Shown in pieces: positions 1 through 5,975 of a stretch of 8,734 nucleotides of DNA; the first letter of the stretch is position 1, and the number at the start of each line of letters is the position of its first letter. Under the pieces are notes generated by a model that had not been told where the DNA came from, did no database searches, and saw only the letters and a list, made by a program, of their open reading frames with translations. The translations under genes were made by a program, and so were the position numbers. The stretch comes from an uncultured Rhizobiaceae group bacterium. Lineage in GTDB: Bacteria; Pseudomonadota; Alphaproteobacteria; Rhizobiales; Rhizobiaceae. The stretch spans positions 1 through 8,734 of the forward strand of contig CALHHQ010000341.1 of assembly GCA_938030645.1 (NCBI GenBank), written 5' to 3'.

Positions 1-20
1 GTTGGGAATGTATTGGCCAT
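1..20 (-). CDS. Start of an unidentified leftward gene, truncated by the window edge
   Basis: On the minus strand an ATG at 20-18 opens a frame reading M-A-N-T-F-P before the sequence ends. It is preceded by a strong purine-rich ribosome binding site, GGAGAGGA (plus-strand 28-35), with a 7-base spacer, which is why I believe it is a real start. Six codons are too few to name a product. It would be divergently transcribed from the amidohydrolase gene at 337, sharing the 21-336 intergenic region. The alternative is a chance SD-ATG combination. The open plus-strand frame across 1-120 has no credible start or binding site. Confidence 0.45.
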
Positions 21-104
21 CTTTATGTCCTCTCCAATTGATCTCTTGCAGATAAATTGCTGCAAGGCCTTTAAGTTCCATATAGGGAGGTTTTTTCGTA
101 TTTC

Positions 105-126
105 ATCGTATTTTTACGATTAATCG
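105..126. repeat. Overlapping palindromes, possible operator
   Basis: ATCGTA-TTTT-TACGAT (105-120) is a perfect 6-bp inverted repeat with a 4-base centre. It overlaps CGATTAATCG (117-126), a perfect 10-bp palindrome. CGTATTT also occurs twice, starting at 97 and 107, one helical turn apart. The position between divergent starts suits an operator or DNA-bending site. This is inference, because AT-rich DNA yields palindromes easily. No matching regulator gene is visible in the window. Confidence 0.3.
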
Positions 127-163
127 CAGTTTTGTGATTAAATAATTGTAATGTAACCGTTAT

Positions 164-180
164 TGAGATCGAAGGTCTCA
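164..180. repeat. 17-base interrupted palindrome, candidate operator
   Basis: TGAGATC-GAA-GGTCTCA pairs at 6 of 7 positions in each arm around a 3-base centre. Its size and symmetry fit a site for a dimeric helix-turn-helix regulator. It lies 156 bases upstream of the amidohydrolase start and 144 bases upstream of the leftward start at 20. The binding protein is unknown and the assignment is inferred from symmetry alone. Confidence 0.3.
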
Positions 181-336
181 TTTTATGACGGATTTTGGCT
201 GTTGGAACGACACAGCAGCGTTTGATTTCGAAAACACCAGTTCAAATCGACGCATTGACGTTAGCTTCGCTTGCTTTGGCGCAAACAGCAATCCATTTTG
301 TAGATACGATAGAGTTTCAATCCGAGGACTTATTTT

Positions 337-1506
337 ATGCCCATCAATAACCGCATCGCAGATTTTCATGACGAGATCACTGAATGGCGTCGTGAGATCC
401 ATCAACACCCAGGTTTGTTGTATGATGTGGAAGAAACAGCGGCGCTTGTTTCGCAAAAGCTCAAAGAATTTGGTGTTGACGAAATTGTTGAAGGTATTGG
501 CCGCACGGGCGTGGTTGCCGTGATCAAAGGCCAGAAATCAGATTCTGGGCGTGTCGTTGGCATGCGTGCGGACATGGATGCGCTTCCAATCATTGAGAAA
601 CGAGACCTGCCATATAAATCAAAATATGACGGAAAAATGCATGCGTGTGGACATGATGGGCATACAGCCATGCTTTTGGGTGCGGCAAAATATTTGGCAG
701 AAACGCGCAATTTCGATGGCACTGCTGTCGTGATCTTTCAGCCTGCAGAAGAGGGTGGAGCTGGCGGCAAAGCCATGTGTGACGACGGAATGATGAAACG
801 TTTTGGGGTTCAGGAAGTCTACGGATTGCACAATATGCCAGGCTTACCAGTTGGGGAGTTCTCCATTCGTCCGGGCCCGATCATGGCTGGAACAGACGAA
901 TTTACGATCACTGTAAATGGCAAAGGTGCTCATGCGGCTATGCCTCATATGGGGAACGACCCAATCATTATTGCAACTCAAATGGTGCAAGCTTTGCAAA
1001 GCATCGTTTCGCGCAATGTCGACCCTTTGAGTTCGGCTGTCTTGACGGTCACCGCCATCCATTCCGGTAAAGCCTATAATGTTATTCCTCAAGAAGCGCA
1101 GTTTTACGGAACCGTGCGAACATTGGATGGTGAAGTGCGCGATCTGGTGATGGCGCGTATGAAAACGGTCGTTGAAAACATAGCTGCCGCGTATGACGCT
1201 GAGGTAAAAATTGAAATCAAAGAAGGCTATCCGGTCACTTCAAACCATGCCGAGCAAACAGACTTTGCTGCAAAAGTGGCGAAAGACGTGGTGGGCGATA
1301 GCCGTGTTAATGTGGAGCAACTGCCCGTGATGGGGGGCGAGGACTTCTCATATATGTTGGAAGAACGTCCGGGCGCCTTTATCTTCATGGGCAATGGCGA
1401 CACGGCAGGCCTCCATCATGAAGAGTATGACTTCAACGATGAGGCCATTCCGGTTGGAACAAGCTATTGGGCAAAGATTATTGAGACGGCGATGCCTGCC
1501 AGCTGA
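337..1506 (+). CDS. M20-family (M20D) metal-dependent amidohydrolase, hippurate hydrolase-like
   Basis: This 389-residue cytosolic enzyme has the usual length and full motif set of the M20D hydrolases, which include hippurate hydrolases, N-acyl amino acid deacylases and IAA-amino acid hydrolases. They use a two-metal centre to cleave an amide bond. Visible motifs are MRADMDALPI (76-85), HACGHDGH (102-109) supplying Cys104 and His106, QPAEEG with Glu138/Glu139, GLHN with His165, a dimerisation-domain GKGAHAAMPH (195-204), and LHHEEYDFND with the late metal-ligand His360. No signal peptide or membrane segment is seen. The start at 337 is supported by GAGGA at 324-328, 8 bases upstream. It is monocistronic in the window and converges on the J-domain-like gene with a 6-base gap. 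The family call is firm, but the natural substrate cannot be read from sequence, so no gene symbol is given. Confidence 0.93.
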   Translation: MPINNRIADFHDEITEWRREIHQHPGLLYDVEETAALVSQKLKEFGVDEIVEGIGRTGVVAVIKGQKSDSGRVVGMRADMDALPIIEKRDLPYKSKYDGKMHACGHDGHTAMLLGAAKYLAETRNFDGTAVVIFQPAEEGGAGGKAMCDDGMMKRFGVQEVYGLHNMPGLPVGEFSIRPGPIMAGTDEFTITVNGKGAHAAMPHMGNDPIIIATQMVQALQSIVSRNVDPLSSAVLTVTAIHSGKAYNVIPQEAQFYGTVRTLDGEVRDLVMARMKTVVENIAAAYDAEVKIEIKEGYPVTSNHAEQTDFAAKVAKDVVGDSRVNVEQLPVMGGEDFSYMLEERPGAFIFMGNGDTAGLHHEEYDFNDEAIPVGTSYWAKIIETAMPAS

Positions 1507-1512
1507 CCTATT

Positions 1513-2007
1513 TTACGCGGTTTGGCCGTAAACAGGCGGTTCTGGCTGTGTTGAACGTTGGGTCTTGCCGGCGTTCAAAATGGCATACGCTTCATTGATG
1601 CGCCGTGACATTGAGTTCGTGTATTCCTGAACTTCCACTGGAAGTCCGATATTGGCAAACCGGTCAGCGTGATAGGCTTTTGCACGTTCAAGATACGCTT
1701 CGCGAATTTCTGAGTCCGTGGCAGTGCGGGCAATTTTGAGCACAGTATATGGATCCGTGCCGTCCATTTTACCTTCCGTTGGAAGGTCGACGACTTTTGC
1801 CGTTTTACGTTCCTGCGCATCGAGAATACCATCTTTGGCAATCATACGTTCGGATTGGTCGAGATCACGAAACATGATGAAACGCATTTCATTGTTCAAG
1901 GTGCGTTCCATTGTGCCGCCAATATTGACGATCAATTCGCCCATAAGTGTGCGTCCATCCATCATGGAAAGGGTTACTGGAAGTGCAAGTTTGTTATGGT
2001 CGTTCAT
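1513..2007 (-). CDS. J-domain-like (DnaJ-related) protein with a degenerate HPD motif
   Basis: The protein has 164 residues. Residues 85-144 match a C-terminal J domain: DPYTVLKI at the start of helix I, a charged helix II (IREAYLERAKAY), then a loop and helix III ending SRRINEAYAIL. The diagnostic loop reads Y-H-A-D-R-F (His113, Ala114, Asp115), so the central proline of the HPD motif needed to stimulate DnaK ATPase is alanine (codon GCT). Residues 1-75 look beta-rich (LPVTLSMMDGRTLMGELIV) and I do not recognise them as a named domain. There is no zinc-finger or glycine-rich region, so this is not DnaJ itself. Rhizobial genomes carry similar short J-domain proteins of unknown client. Its ribosome binding site is weak (GAGAAA, about 10 bases upstream) and lies inside an inverted repeat. 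It sits 78 bases downstream of the small membrane-protein gene on the same strand and may share its transcript. Confidence 0.85.
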   Translation of the reverse strand: MNDHNKLALPVTLSMMDGRTLMGELIVNIGGTMERTLNNEMRFIMFRDLDQSERMIAKDGILDAQERKTAKVVDLPTEGKMDGTDPYTVLKIARTATDSEIREAYLERAKAYHADRFANIGLPVEVQEYTNSMSRRINEAYAILNAGKTQRSTQPEPPVYGQTA

Positions 2008-2008
2008 T

Positions 2009-2051
2009 GTTCTATTTTTCTCAAAACGCCCCGTCCTGAGAGAAATAGAAC
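2009..2051 (-). repeat. 15-bp inverted repeat spanning the ribosome binding site of the J-domain-like gene
   Basis: Arms at 2009-2023 and 2037-2051 (GTTCTATTTTTCTCA and TGAGAGAAATAGAAC on the plus strand) are complementary at 14 of 15 positions, around a 13-base GC-rich centre. In minus-strand RNA the second arm contains the GAGAAA ribosome binding site and ends one base before the ATG at 2007. Folding would therefore hide the translation start. The stem is AT-rich and is not followed by a U-run, so it does not look like an intrinsic terminator. It could instead be a protein-binding operator. The symmetry is seen directly; the function is inferred. Confidence 0.5.
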
Positions 2052-2085
2052 ATAAAAATTAGATAAAATTGATAATAAGTGCGGT

Positions 2086-2418
2086 TTATTGTTCGTTAAC
2101 AGCGAGTTGTGAAAGCAAATTGCCTGCTTCATCATAGATCAGAACGCTATTTTTCCCGTCAGTTCCACGCACAGTAAGCATGATTTTTCCATCTCCAATG
2201 GCTGTAGAGACGATTTCACTTCCAACTGGAACAGAAACGGAGCCCGTTTGTGCAATGGCGGGCGTTGATGATTGATTGAGTTTGTAGACAATCGCGATCA
2301 ACACCGTCATAAGCCCGATCATCATGATCGCACCTGACACCAACAACAGACGTACCATCTTTTTTCGAATGGCTTCCACTTTTGGGTCTAGCGGTTCGTC
2401 TTCCACATGCGTTGTCAT
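2086..2418 (-). CDS. Small single-pass inner-membrane protein, possibly DUF6476-like
   Basis: This 110-residue protein has an acidic N-terminus, a basic patch (RKK near 18-20, Arg23) and then one hydrophobic segment at about 24-46 rich in Leu, Ile, Met and Val. The rest, about 60 residues, is a polar, beta-prone tail containing VPVGSEIVS and VLIYDEAGNLLSQL. By the positive-inside rule the N-terminus is cytoplasmic and the tail periplasmic. Size, layout and position beside rluD recall the DUF6476 small proteins of alphaproteobacteria, which have no known function; that match is from memory and uncertain. Only a weak GAG precedes the ATG at 2418, but the next in-frame Met (21) would remove the basic patch. 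It is divergent from rluD, with 24 bases between starts, and lies upstream of the J-domain-like gene. Confidence 0.8.
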   Translation of the reverse strand: MTTHVEDEPLDPKVEAIRKKMVRLLLVSGAIMMIGLMTVLIAIVYKLNQSSTPAIAQTGSVSVPVGSEIVSTAIGDGKIMLTVRGTDGKNSVLIYDEAGNLLSQLAVNEQ

Positions 2419-2442
2419 TTTGAACTCGAAGAGGGTGTAACA

Positions 2443-3513
2443 GTGTCAGCGGGTGATAACGATATTGAGCCTTCAATGGAAGAGCAAAGCCAAGATGTGA
2501 GTGTTGGCGACATGGAAGTGTTAATCGTGCCTCACGAAAGCGCGGGTAAGCGTGTTGACCTGTTCATTTCTGCCAATGCACCTGATGATATTTCCAGAGC
2601 GCGGGTTCAGGCTCTGGTGCGCAAAGGGCACGTGACTATAAATGGCGAACGACCGCGGGGCACCAGCACCAAAATCGCAGTTGGCGATGTGGTGCGGTAC
2701 GCAATGCCAGAACCCGAAGATGCAATTCCGCAACCAGAAGCTATTCCGCTCGAAATATTGTTTGAAGATGATGATTTGATCATCGTCAACAAACCTGCTG
2801 GCATGGTTGTTCATCCAGCACCTGGCAATTGGTCTGGTACATTGGTCAATGCTTTGCTGTACCATTGTAAAGGTGAATTGTCTGGCATTGGTGGTGTCAA
2901 ACGTCCTGGCATTGTTCACCGTCTCGACAAAGATACAAGCGGTGTGATCGTGGTGGCGAAGTCATACCGCACCCATGTGGATTTACAGGAACAATTTGCG
3001 GATCATGGACGAACAGGCCCTCTGCAACGTTCCTATCAAGCTTTGGTTTGGGGTGCTCCACCGCGCATGAAAGGAACCATCGACACTCATGTGGGCCGCC
3101 ATCCAACCATACGCTTGCGCCGAGCAGTTATCGAAGCTGATCGACCCGATGCAAAATTTGCGAGAACTCATTACGAGGTTCTTGAACGTGTGGAAGACCA
3201 GCAAAAACCCGGCGAAGCCCTAGTATCACAGGTGGAATGTACGTTGGAAACCGGGCGCACTCATCAGATCAGAGTTCACATGACCCACCTTGGAAATCCG
3301 CTTTTGGGGGATCAGGAATACGGCAAACAATTTTTCAGCCGTGTGAAGAGATTGCCTGAACCCGCTCAAAAGTTGATGGATGGTTTCAAGCGTCAGGCAC
3401 TTCATGCCCGCACATTGGGGTTTCGTCACCCTGTCACGGGGGAAACGGTTTCATTCACAGCGGAACCGCCAGCAGAAATGACTGATCTACTGAAAGCTAT
3501 TGCTGCCGGTTGA
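2443..3513 (+). CDS. rluD: RluD-type 23S rRNA pseudouridine synthase (RluA family)
   Basis: The enzyme isomerises uridine to pseudouridine in 23S rRNA. In E. coli, RluD modifies 1911, 1915 and 1917 in helix 69. With the GTG start at 2443 the protein is 356 residues. An S4 RNA-binding domain lies at about 34-92 (AGKRVDLFIS, RARVQALVRKGHVTING), followed by the catalytic domain with HRLDKDTSG at 159-167, where Asp162 is the expected catalytic aspartate. Other family motifs are IIVNKPAGMVVHP, RTHQIRVHM and the GNPLLGD segment. I prefer GTG 2443 because GAGG (2431-2434) lies 8 bases upstream. An in-frame ATG at 2407 would add 12 residues but has no binding site and would overlap the divergent gene. 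ATG 2476 is a weaker third option. It is slightly longer than E. coli RluD (326 residues) because of an N-terminal extension. RluC- or RluA-type specificity cannot be fully excluded. Confidence 0.92.
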   Translation: MSAGDNDIEPSMEEQSQDVSVGDMEVLIVPHESAGKRVDLFISANAPDDISRARVQALVRKGHVTINGERPRGTSTKIAVGDVVRYAMPEPEDAIPQPEAIPLEILFEDDDLIIVNKPAGMVVHPAPGNWSGTLVNALLYHCKGELSGIGGVKRPGIVHRLDKDTSGVIVVAKSYRTHVDLQEQFADHGRTGPLQRSYQALVWGAPPRMKGTIDTHVGRHPTIRLRRAVIEADRPDAKFARTHYEVLERVEDQQKPGEALVSQVECTLETGRTHQIRVHMTHLGNPLLGDQEYGKQFFSRVKRLPEPAQKLMDGFKRQALHARTLGFRHPVTGETVSFTAEPPAEMTDLLKAIAAG

Positions 3514-3515
3514 GC

Positions 3516-3532
3516 TTGCTCTAGTTGAGCAA
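3516..3532. terminator. Weak stem-loop between convergent rluD and tolB
   Basis: TTGCTC-TAGTT-GAGCAA is a perfect 6-bp inverted repeat with a 5-base loop. It lies just past the rluD stop (3511-3513) and covers the tolB stop (3521-3523). The position suits a bidirectional terminator for a convergent pair. However, the stem is short and neither strand has a following U-run, so a conventional intrinsic terminator is doubtful. Confidence 0.2.
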
Positions 3533-4855
3533 TGGTGACCAAGCTGGATCCGATCCGAAAGCGGGTGTTTTCACGCGTTGCTCGTTCCGACCTGTGAGAT
3601 CAATGGTGTGAAGGCGTGGACCGCCCTTGGCTCCAGGTGTTTCGCGGAAGAACATCAATGTACGACCATTGGGGGCCCAAGTTGGTCCTTCATTGTGAAA
3701 GCCTTCTGTCAAAATGCGTTCTCCTTTGCCGTCTGGGCGCATGACACCGATCAAGAACTTGCCACCTGATTGTTTGGTGAATGCAATGAGGTCACCGCGA
3801 GGCGACCATACAGGCGTTGAGTAACGTCCTGTGCCAAACGAGATGCGTTGTGCATTTCCGCCGCCTGCACTCATGACGTAGAGTTGCTGGCGACCGCCAC
3901 GATCAGATTCGAAAACAATGCGCCCACCGTCTGGCGAATAAGACGGTGACGTGTCGATTGCCGATGTGTTCGTGAGGCGCGTTGTGTTTCTGGAACGCAG
4001 ATCCATTGTGTAGATGTTTGCGTTCCCTTCTTCACTTTGCAGACTCATGATCACGCGCTGTCCGTTTGGTGAAAAACGTGGAGAGAACGTCATATTCGGG
4101 AAGTTGCCGACAACTTCACGCTGGCCTGTTTCAATCTGTAAAAGATAAACTCGCGGGCGACCGCCTGCAAAAGACATGTAAGTAATTTCTTGGCGGGAAG
4201 GAGAGAAGCGTGGTGTCAAAACGAGGTCTTTGCCATTGGTCAGATAGCGGACATTTGCACCATCTTGATCCATGATCGCCAAGCGTTTCACGCGTTTGTT
4301 TTTCGGACCACTTTCAGAGACGAACACGATACGGGTATCAAAATAGCCGTTTTCACCGGTTAAAGATTTGTAGATTGCATCTGCAATAATGTGTGCAACA
4401 CGGCGCCAATTGTTTGGGTCTGTTGAATACTGCTGGCCAACAATTTGCTCCGAACCAAACGTGTCCCAAAGGCGGAATTCGGTGCGGAATCGCCCGCCGC
4501 CTTCGGCCACAACGCGGCCAGTGACTAAGGCTTTCGCTTTGATTGCAGTCCAGTCAGCGAACCGTGGTTGTGCGTTGCTGTCGGAGATTTTTTCGATGAA
4601 AGCGGCACGATCAATCGGTGCAAAAAGACCTGATCTTTTCAAGTCGGCTTCTACAACTTTGGCGATATCGCGACCGAGTTTGGTGTCACCTAAAAACAAA
4701 GGGATAGCGATGGGCAATGGCTCCACATTGCCGCGCGTGACATTTATTTCAACTTTAGCATTTGCAGATGTGCCAAATGCGACGATGGCCAGCAAAAATG
4801 CACCCATGATCACTTTGAAAGCTATCAGCGGAGAAGATGTGAGTTTTGCAACCAT
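3521..4855 (-). CDS. tolB: TolB, periplasmic beta-propeller of the Tol-Pal system
   Basis: With ATG 4855 the protein is 444 residues. Residues 1-33 form a Sec signal peptide: a basic start, hydrophobic core VIMGAFLLAIVAFG and an A-N-A cleavage site. Residues 34 to about 167 are the N-terminal alpha/beta domain. The remainder is a six-bladed propeller marked by repeated P-x-[FYW]-[SA]-P turns near 215, 259, 304, 348, 391 and 437, with PDG or PNG loops. In the periplasm TolB binds Pal and the C-terminal domain of TolA, helping outer-membrane constriction at division. The frame stays open to a TTG at 4906, which would add 17 polar residues before the signal peptide. I reject that start because the extension would misplace the signal sequence; GGA 8 bases before 4855 is a modest binding site. 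The gene is last in the leftward block, 85 bases after tolA, and pal does not follow. Confidence 0.95.
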   Translation of the reverse strand: MVAKLTSSPLIAFKVIMGAFLLAIVAFGTSANAKVEINVTRGNVEPLPIAIPLFLGDTKLGRDIAKVVEADLKRSGLFAPIDRAAFIEKISDSNAQPRFADWTAIKAKALVTGRVVAEGGGRFRTEFRLWDTFGSEQIVGQQYSTDPNNWRRVAHIIADAIYKSLTGENGYFDTRIVFVSESGPKNKRVKRLAIMDQDGANVRYLTNGKDLVLTPRFSPSRQEITYMSFAGGRPRVYLLQIETGQREVVGNFPNMTFSPRFSPNGQRVIMSLQSEEGNANIYTMDLRSRNTTRLTNTSAIDTSPSYSPDGGRIVFESDRGGRQQLYVMSAGGGNAQRISFGTGRYSTPVWSPRGDLIAFTKQSGGKFLIGVMRPDGKGERILTEGFHNEGPTWAPNGRTLMFFRETPGAKGGPRLHTIDLTGRNEQRVKTPAFGSDPAWSPLLN

Positions 4856-4907
4856 AGATTCAATCCAATTTTTATTGTCGTCAACGCCAAAATTTTGGCA
4901 GCTCAAA

Positions 4908-4935
4908 TTAAGTTCAATGTGAGTTAAAGTTCAAT
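4908..4935. repeat. Direct repeat in the tolA-tolB gap
   Basis: TTAAGTTCAAT (4908-4918) and TTAAAGTTCAAT (4924-4935) are near-identical direct repeats whose shared GTTCAAT cores are 17 bases apart. They lie between the tolA stop and the tolB start. On the minus strand they also create TTGAAC and TTAA elements that could be read as a weak internal promoter for tolB (TTGAAC, 17 bases, TTAATT). Function is inferred from position only. Confidence 0.25.
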
Positions 4936-4940
4936 CACGG

Positions 4941-5975
4941 CTAGAGCATGTCTTGGAGTGAAAAATTCACAACCATGTCTTTCCAAGTTTCGTATTTTGC
5001 GGCTGGTAAATTGCTGTAAGGGGCGCATTCTTGAATTGTGCCGCGCACATTGACGGCAAGAGTTGCTCGTGTCGCGCGGTCAGTGCCTGTCACCTTCACT
5101 TTTACACGGCCGTCTATGTCGCCAGACTTTGTCAGTCTAAATTCAACTTTTGCACGCATTTTTTGAGCGTCAGGGTGACCGGAAAGCGCTCCAATATTCC
5201 AACATCCTTCAAGGCGACCGCGCACAGCATCAATTTCACTTTGTGCCAGTTTGCTGGCGCTGTTGCCTTTTTTGACGCCTTTGGCAGCTTTTTTGGTGGA
5301 CCTTTTTGCGCCACCTTTGGACGATTCTTCTTTGTTCACGACAGCCTTTTTAGTCACCTTTTTGGCGGGCTTTTTCTCAGCTGTCTTTTTGTTTTCTGGC
5401 TTCGGTTCGGCTTCGTTTTTACGCTTGTTCGTTTCCGCCGGTTGCGGCTTTTTGGGTGATGGACGAACTTTAGGACGCGCTACTTTTTGCGGAAGCTTCT
5501 GAAATGCGTCTTCAGTCGGTTTTTCAGGTTCCGGTTCTGGAAGCTCGTTCTGTTTCGTCAAAAGAGCAATATCGGTTTTCGGCTTGGGCTCTTCTGCAAG
5601 TTTAGGAGTTGGAACGGGCGTTGCTTTTTTCACAGGTTCAGGTCGCGACTGCGGTGTTGGCGCTTCGGTTTTTTCAACAGGCGGTTTCGGCGCCTCTTTC
5701 GGTGCCTCTACCTTTTTGTCGACTTCTGTATCACCAACGTTTTCAGCCTCTTTGACCTTTGGTGGCGCCTTTGTCTGTTTTGGAGCAGGTGTCTTTGATA
5801 TTTCGGCTTCTTTTGCACCCGTCACGCTTTTGGTGAGTTCTTCAAACGGTACGATATCAATCGGCAAGGCTTCCACATCAATCACAGGCAGGGGTGGTGG
5901 CGAGGCGAGCGAAACCATTGCGCCCGTCAAGATGGCCACATGTGCAAAAACTGAAACTGTGAAGCCAGCTTTCAT
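4941..5975 (-). CDS. tolA: TolA, inner-membrane-anchored periplasmic linker of Tol-Pal
   Basis: The protein has 344 residues in three parts. A short N-terminal hydrophobic anchor (about 5-25) has the SVFAHVAILTGA pattern of TolA/TonB anchors. A long low-complexity linker (about 52-245) is rich in Pro, Lys and Glu and turns strongly lysine-rich at about 195-236. A globular C-terminal domain (about 246-344) carries two cysteines, Cys258 and Cys317, placed to form a disulfide as in known TolA domain III. TolA is energised by TolQ/TolR and reaches across the periplasm to TolB and Pal. The linker lacks the Ala-Lys helical repeats of E. coli TolA and looks more like a TonB linker, so identity rests on the C-terminal domain and the operon position. 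Its ATG follows the tolR stop directly (TAAATG), implying translational coupling. Antisense Phe-rich frames here are by-products of the Lys/Pro codons. Confidence 0.9.
   Translation of the reverse strand: MKAGFTVSVFAHVAILTGAMVSLASPPPLPVIDVEALPIDIVPFEELTKSVTGAKEAEISKTPAPKQTKAPPKVKEAENVGDTEVDKKVEAPKEAPKPPVEKTEAPTPQSRPEPVKKATPVPTPKLAEEPKPKTDIALLTKQNELPEPEPEKPTEDAFQKLPQKVARPKVRPSPKKPQPAETNKRKNEAEPKPENKKTAEKKPAKKVTKKAVVNKEESSKGGAKRSTKKAAKGVKKGNSASKLAQSEIDAVRGRLEGCWNIGALSGHPDAQKMRAKVEFRLTKSGDIDGRVKVKVTGTDRATRATLAVNVRGTIQECAPYSNLPAAKYETWKDMVVNFSLQDML

Larger units (their letters stand above)
21..336. promoter_or_regulatory. Divergent intergenic region upstream of the amidohydrolase gene
   Basis: This stretch of about 316 bases has no credible gene. 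The left half, roughly 85-165, is distinctly AT-rich. It should carry promoters for both the leftward gene starting at 20 and the rightward amidohydrolase at 337. It holds an overlapping pair of palindromes at 105-126 and a 17-base interrupted palindrome at 164-180, both listed separately. The leftward ribosome binding site is at 28-35 and the rightward one, GAGGA, at 324-328. No -35/-10 pair stands out: a TTGACG at 255-260 lacks a good -10 at the right distance. Longer open frames crossing the region overlap the amidohydrolase in other frames and look like chance. Confidence 0.55.

Noticed and set aside
255..283. TTGACG as a -35 box for the amidohydrolase promoter
   Set aside because: At 16-18 bases downstream there is only GC-rich sequence with no resemblance to a -10 element.
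185..523. Open plus-strand frame of 112 codons overlapping the start of the amidohydrolase
   Set aside because: It overlaps a clear gene in another frame, has no ribosome binding site or recognisable domain, and its composition is unlike the neighbouring proteins.
2009..2051. Inverted repeat as an intrinsic terminator of the small membrane-protein gene
   Set aside because: The stem is AT-rich, no U-run follows on the minus strand, and it abuts a start codon, so a regulatory role fits better.
2407..2442. Upstream ATG start for rluD adding 12 residues
   Set aside because: No ribosome binding site precedes it and it would overlap the divergent gene's start, whereas GTG 2443 has GAGG at good spacing.
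4389..4922. 177-codon plus-strand frame antisense to tolB
   Set aside because: It lies opposite a well-supported TolB reading frame, has no family resemblance and no ribosome binding site.
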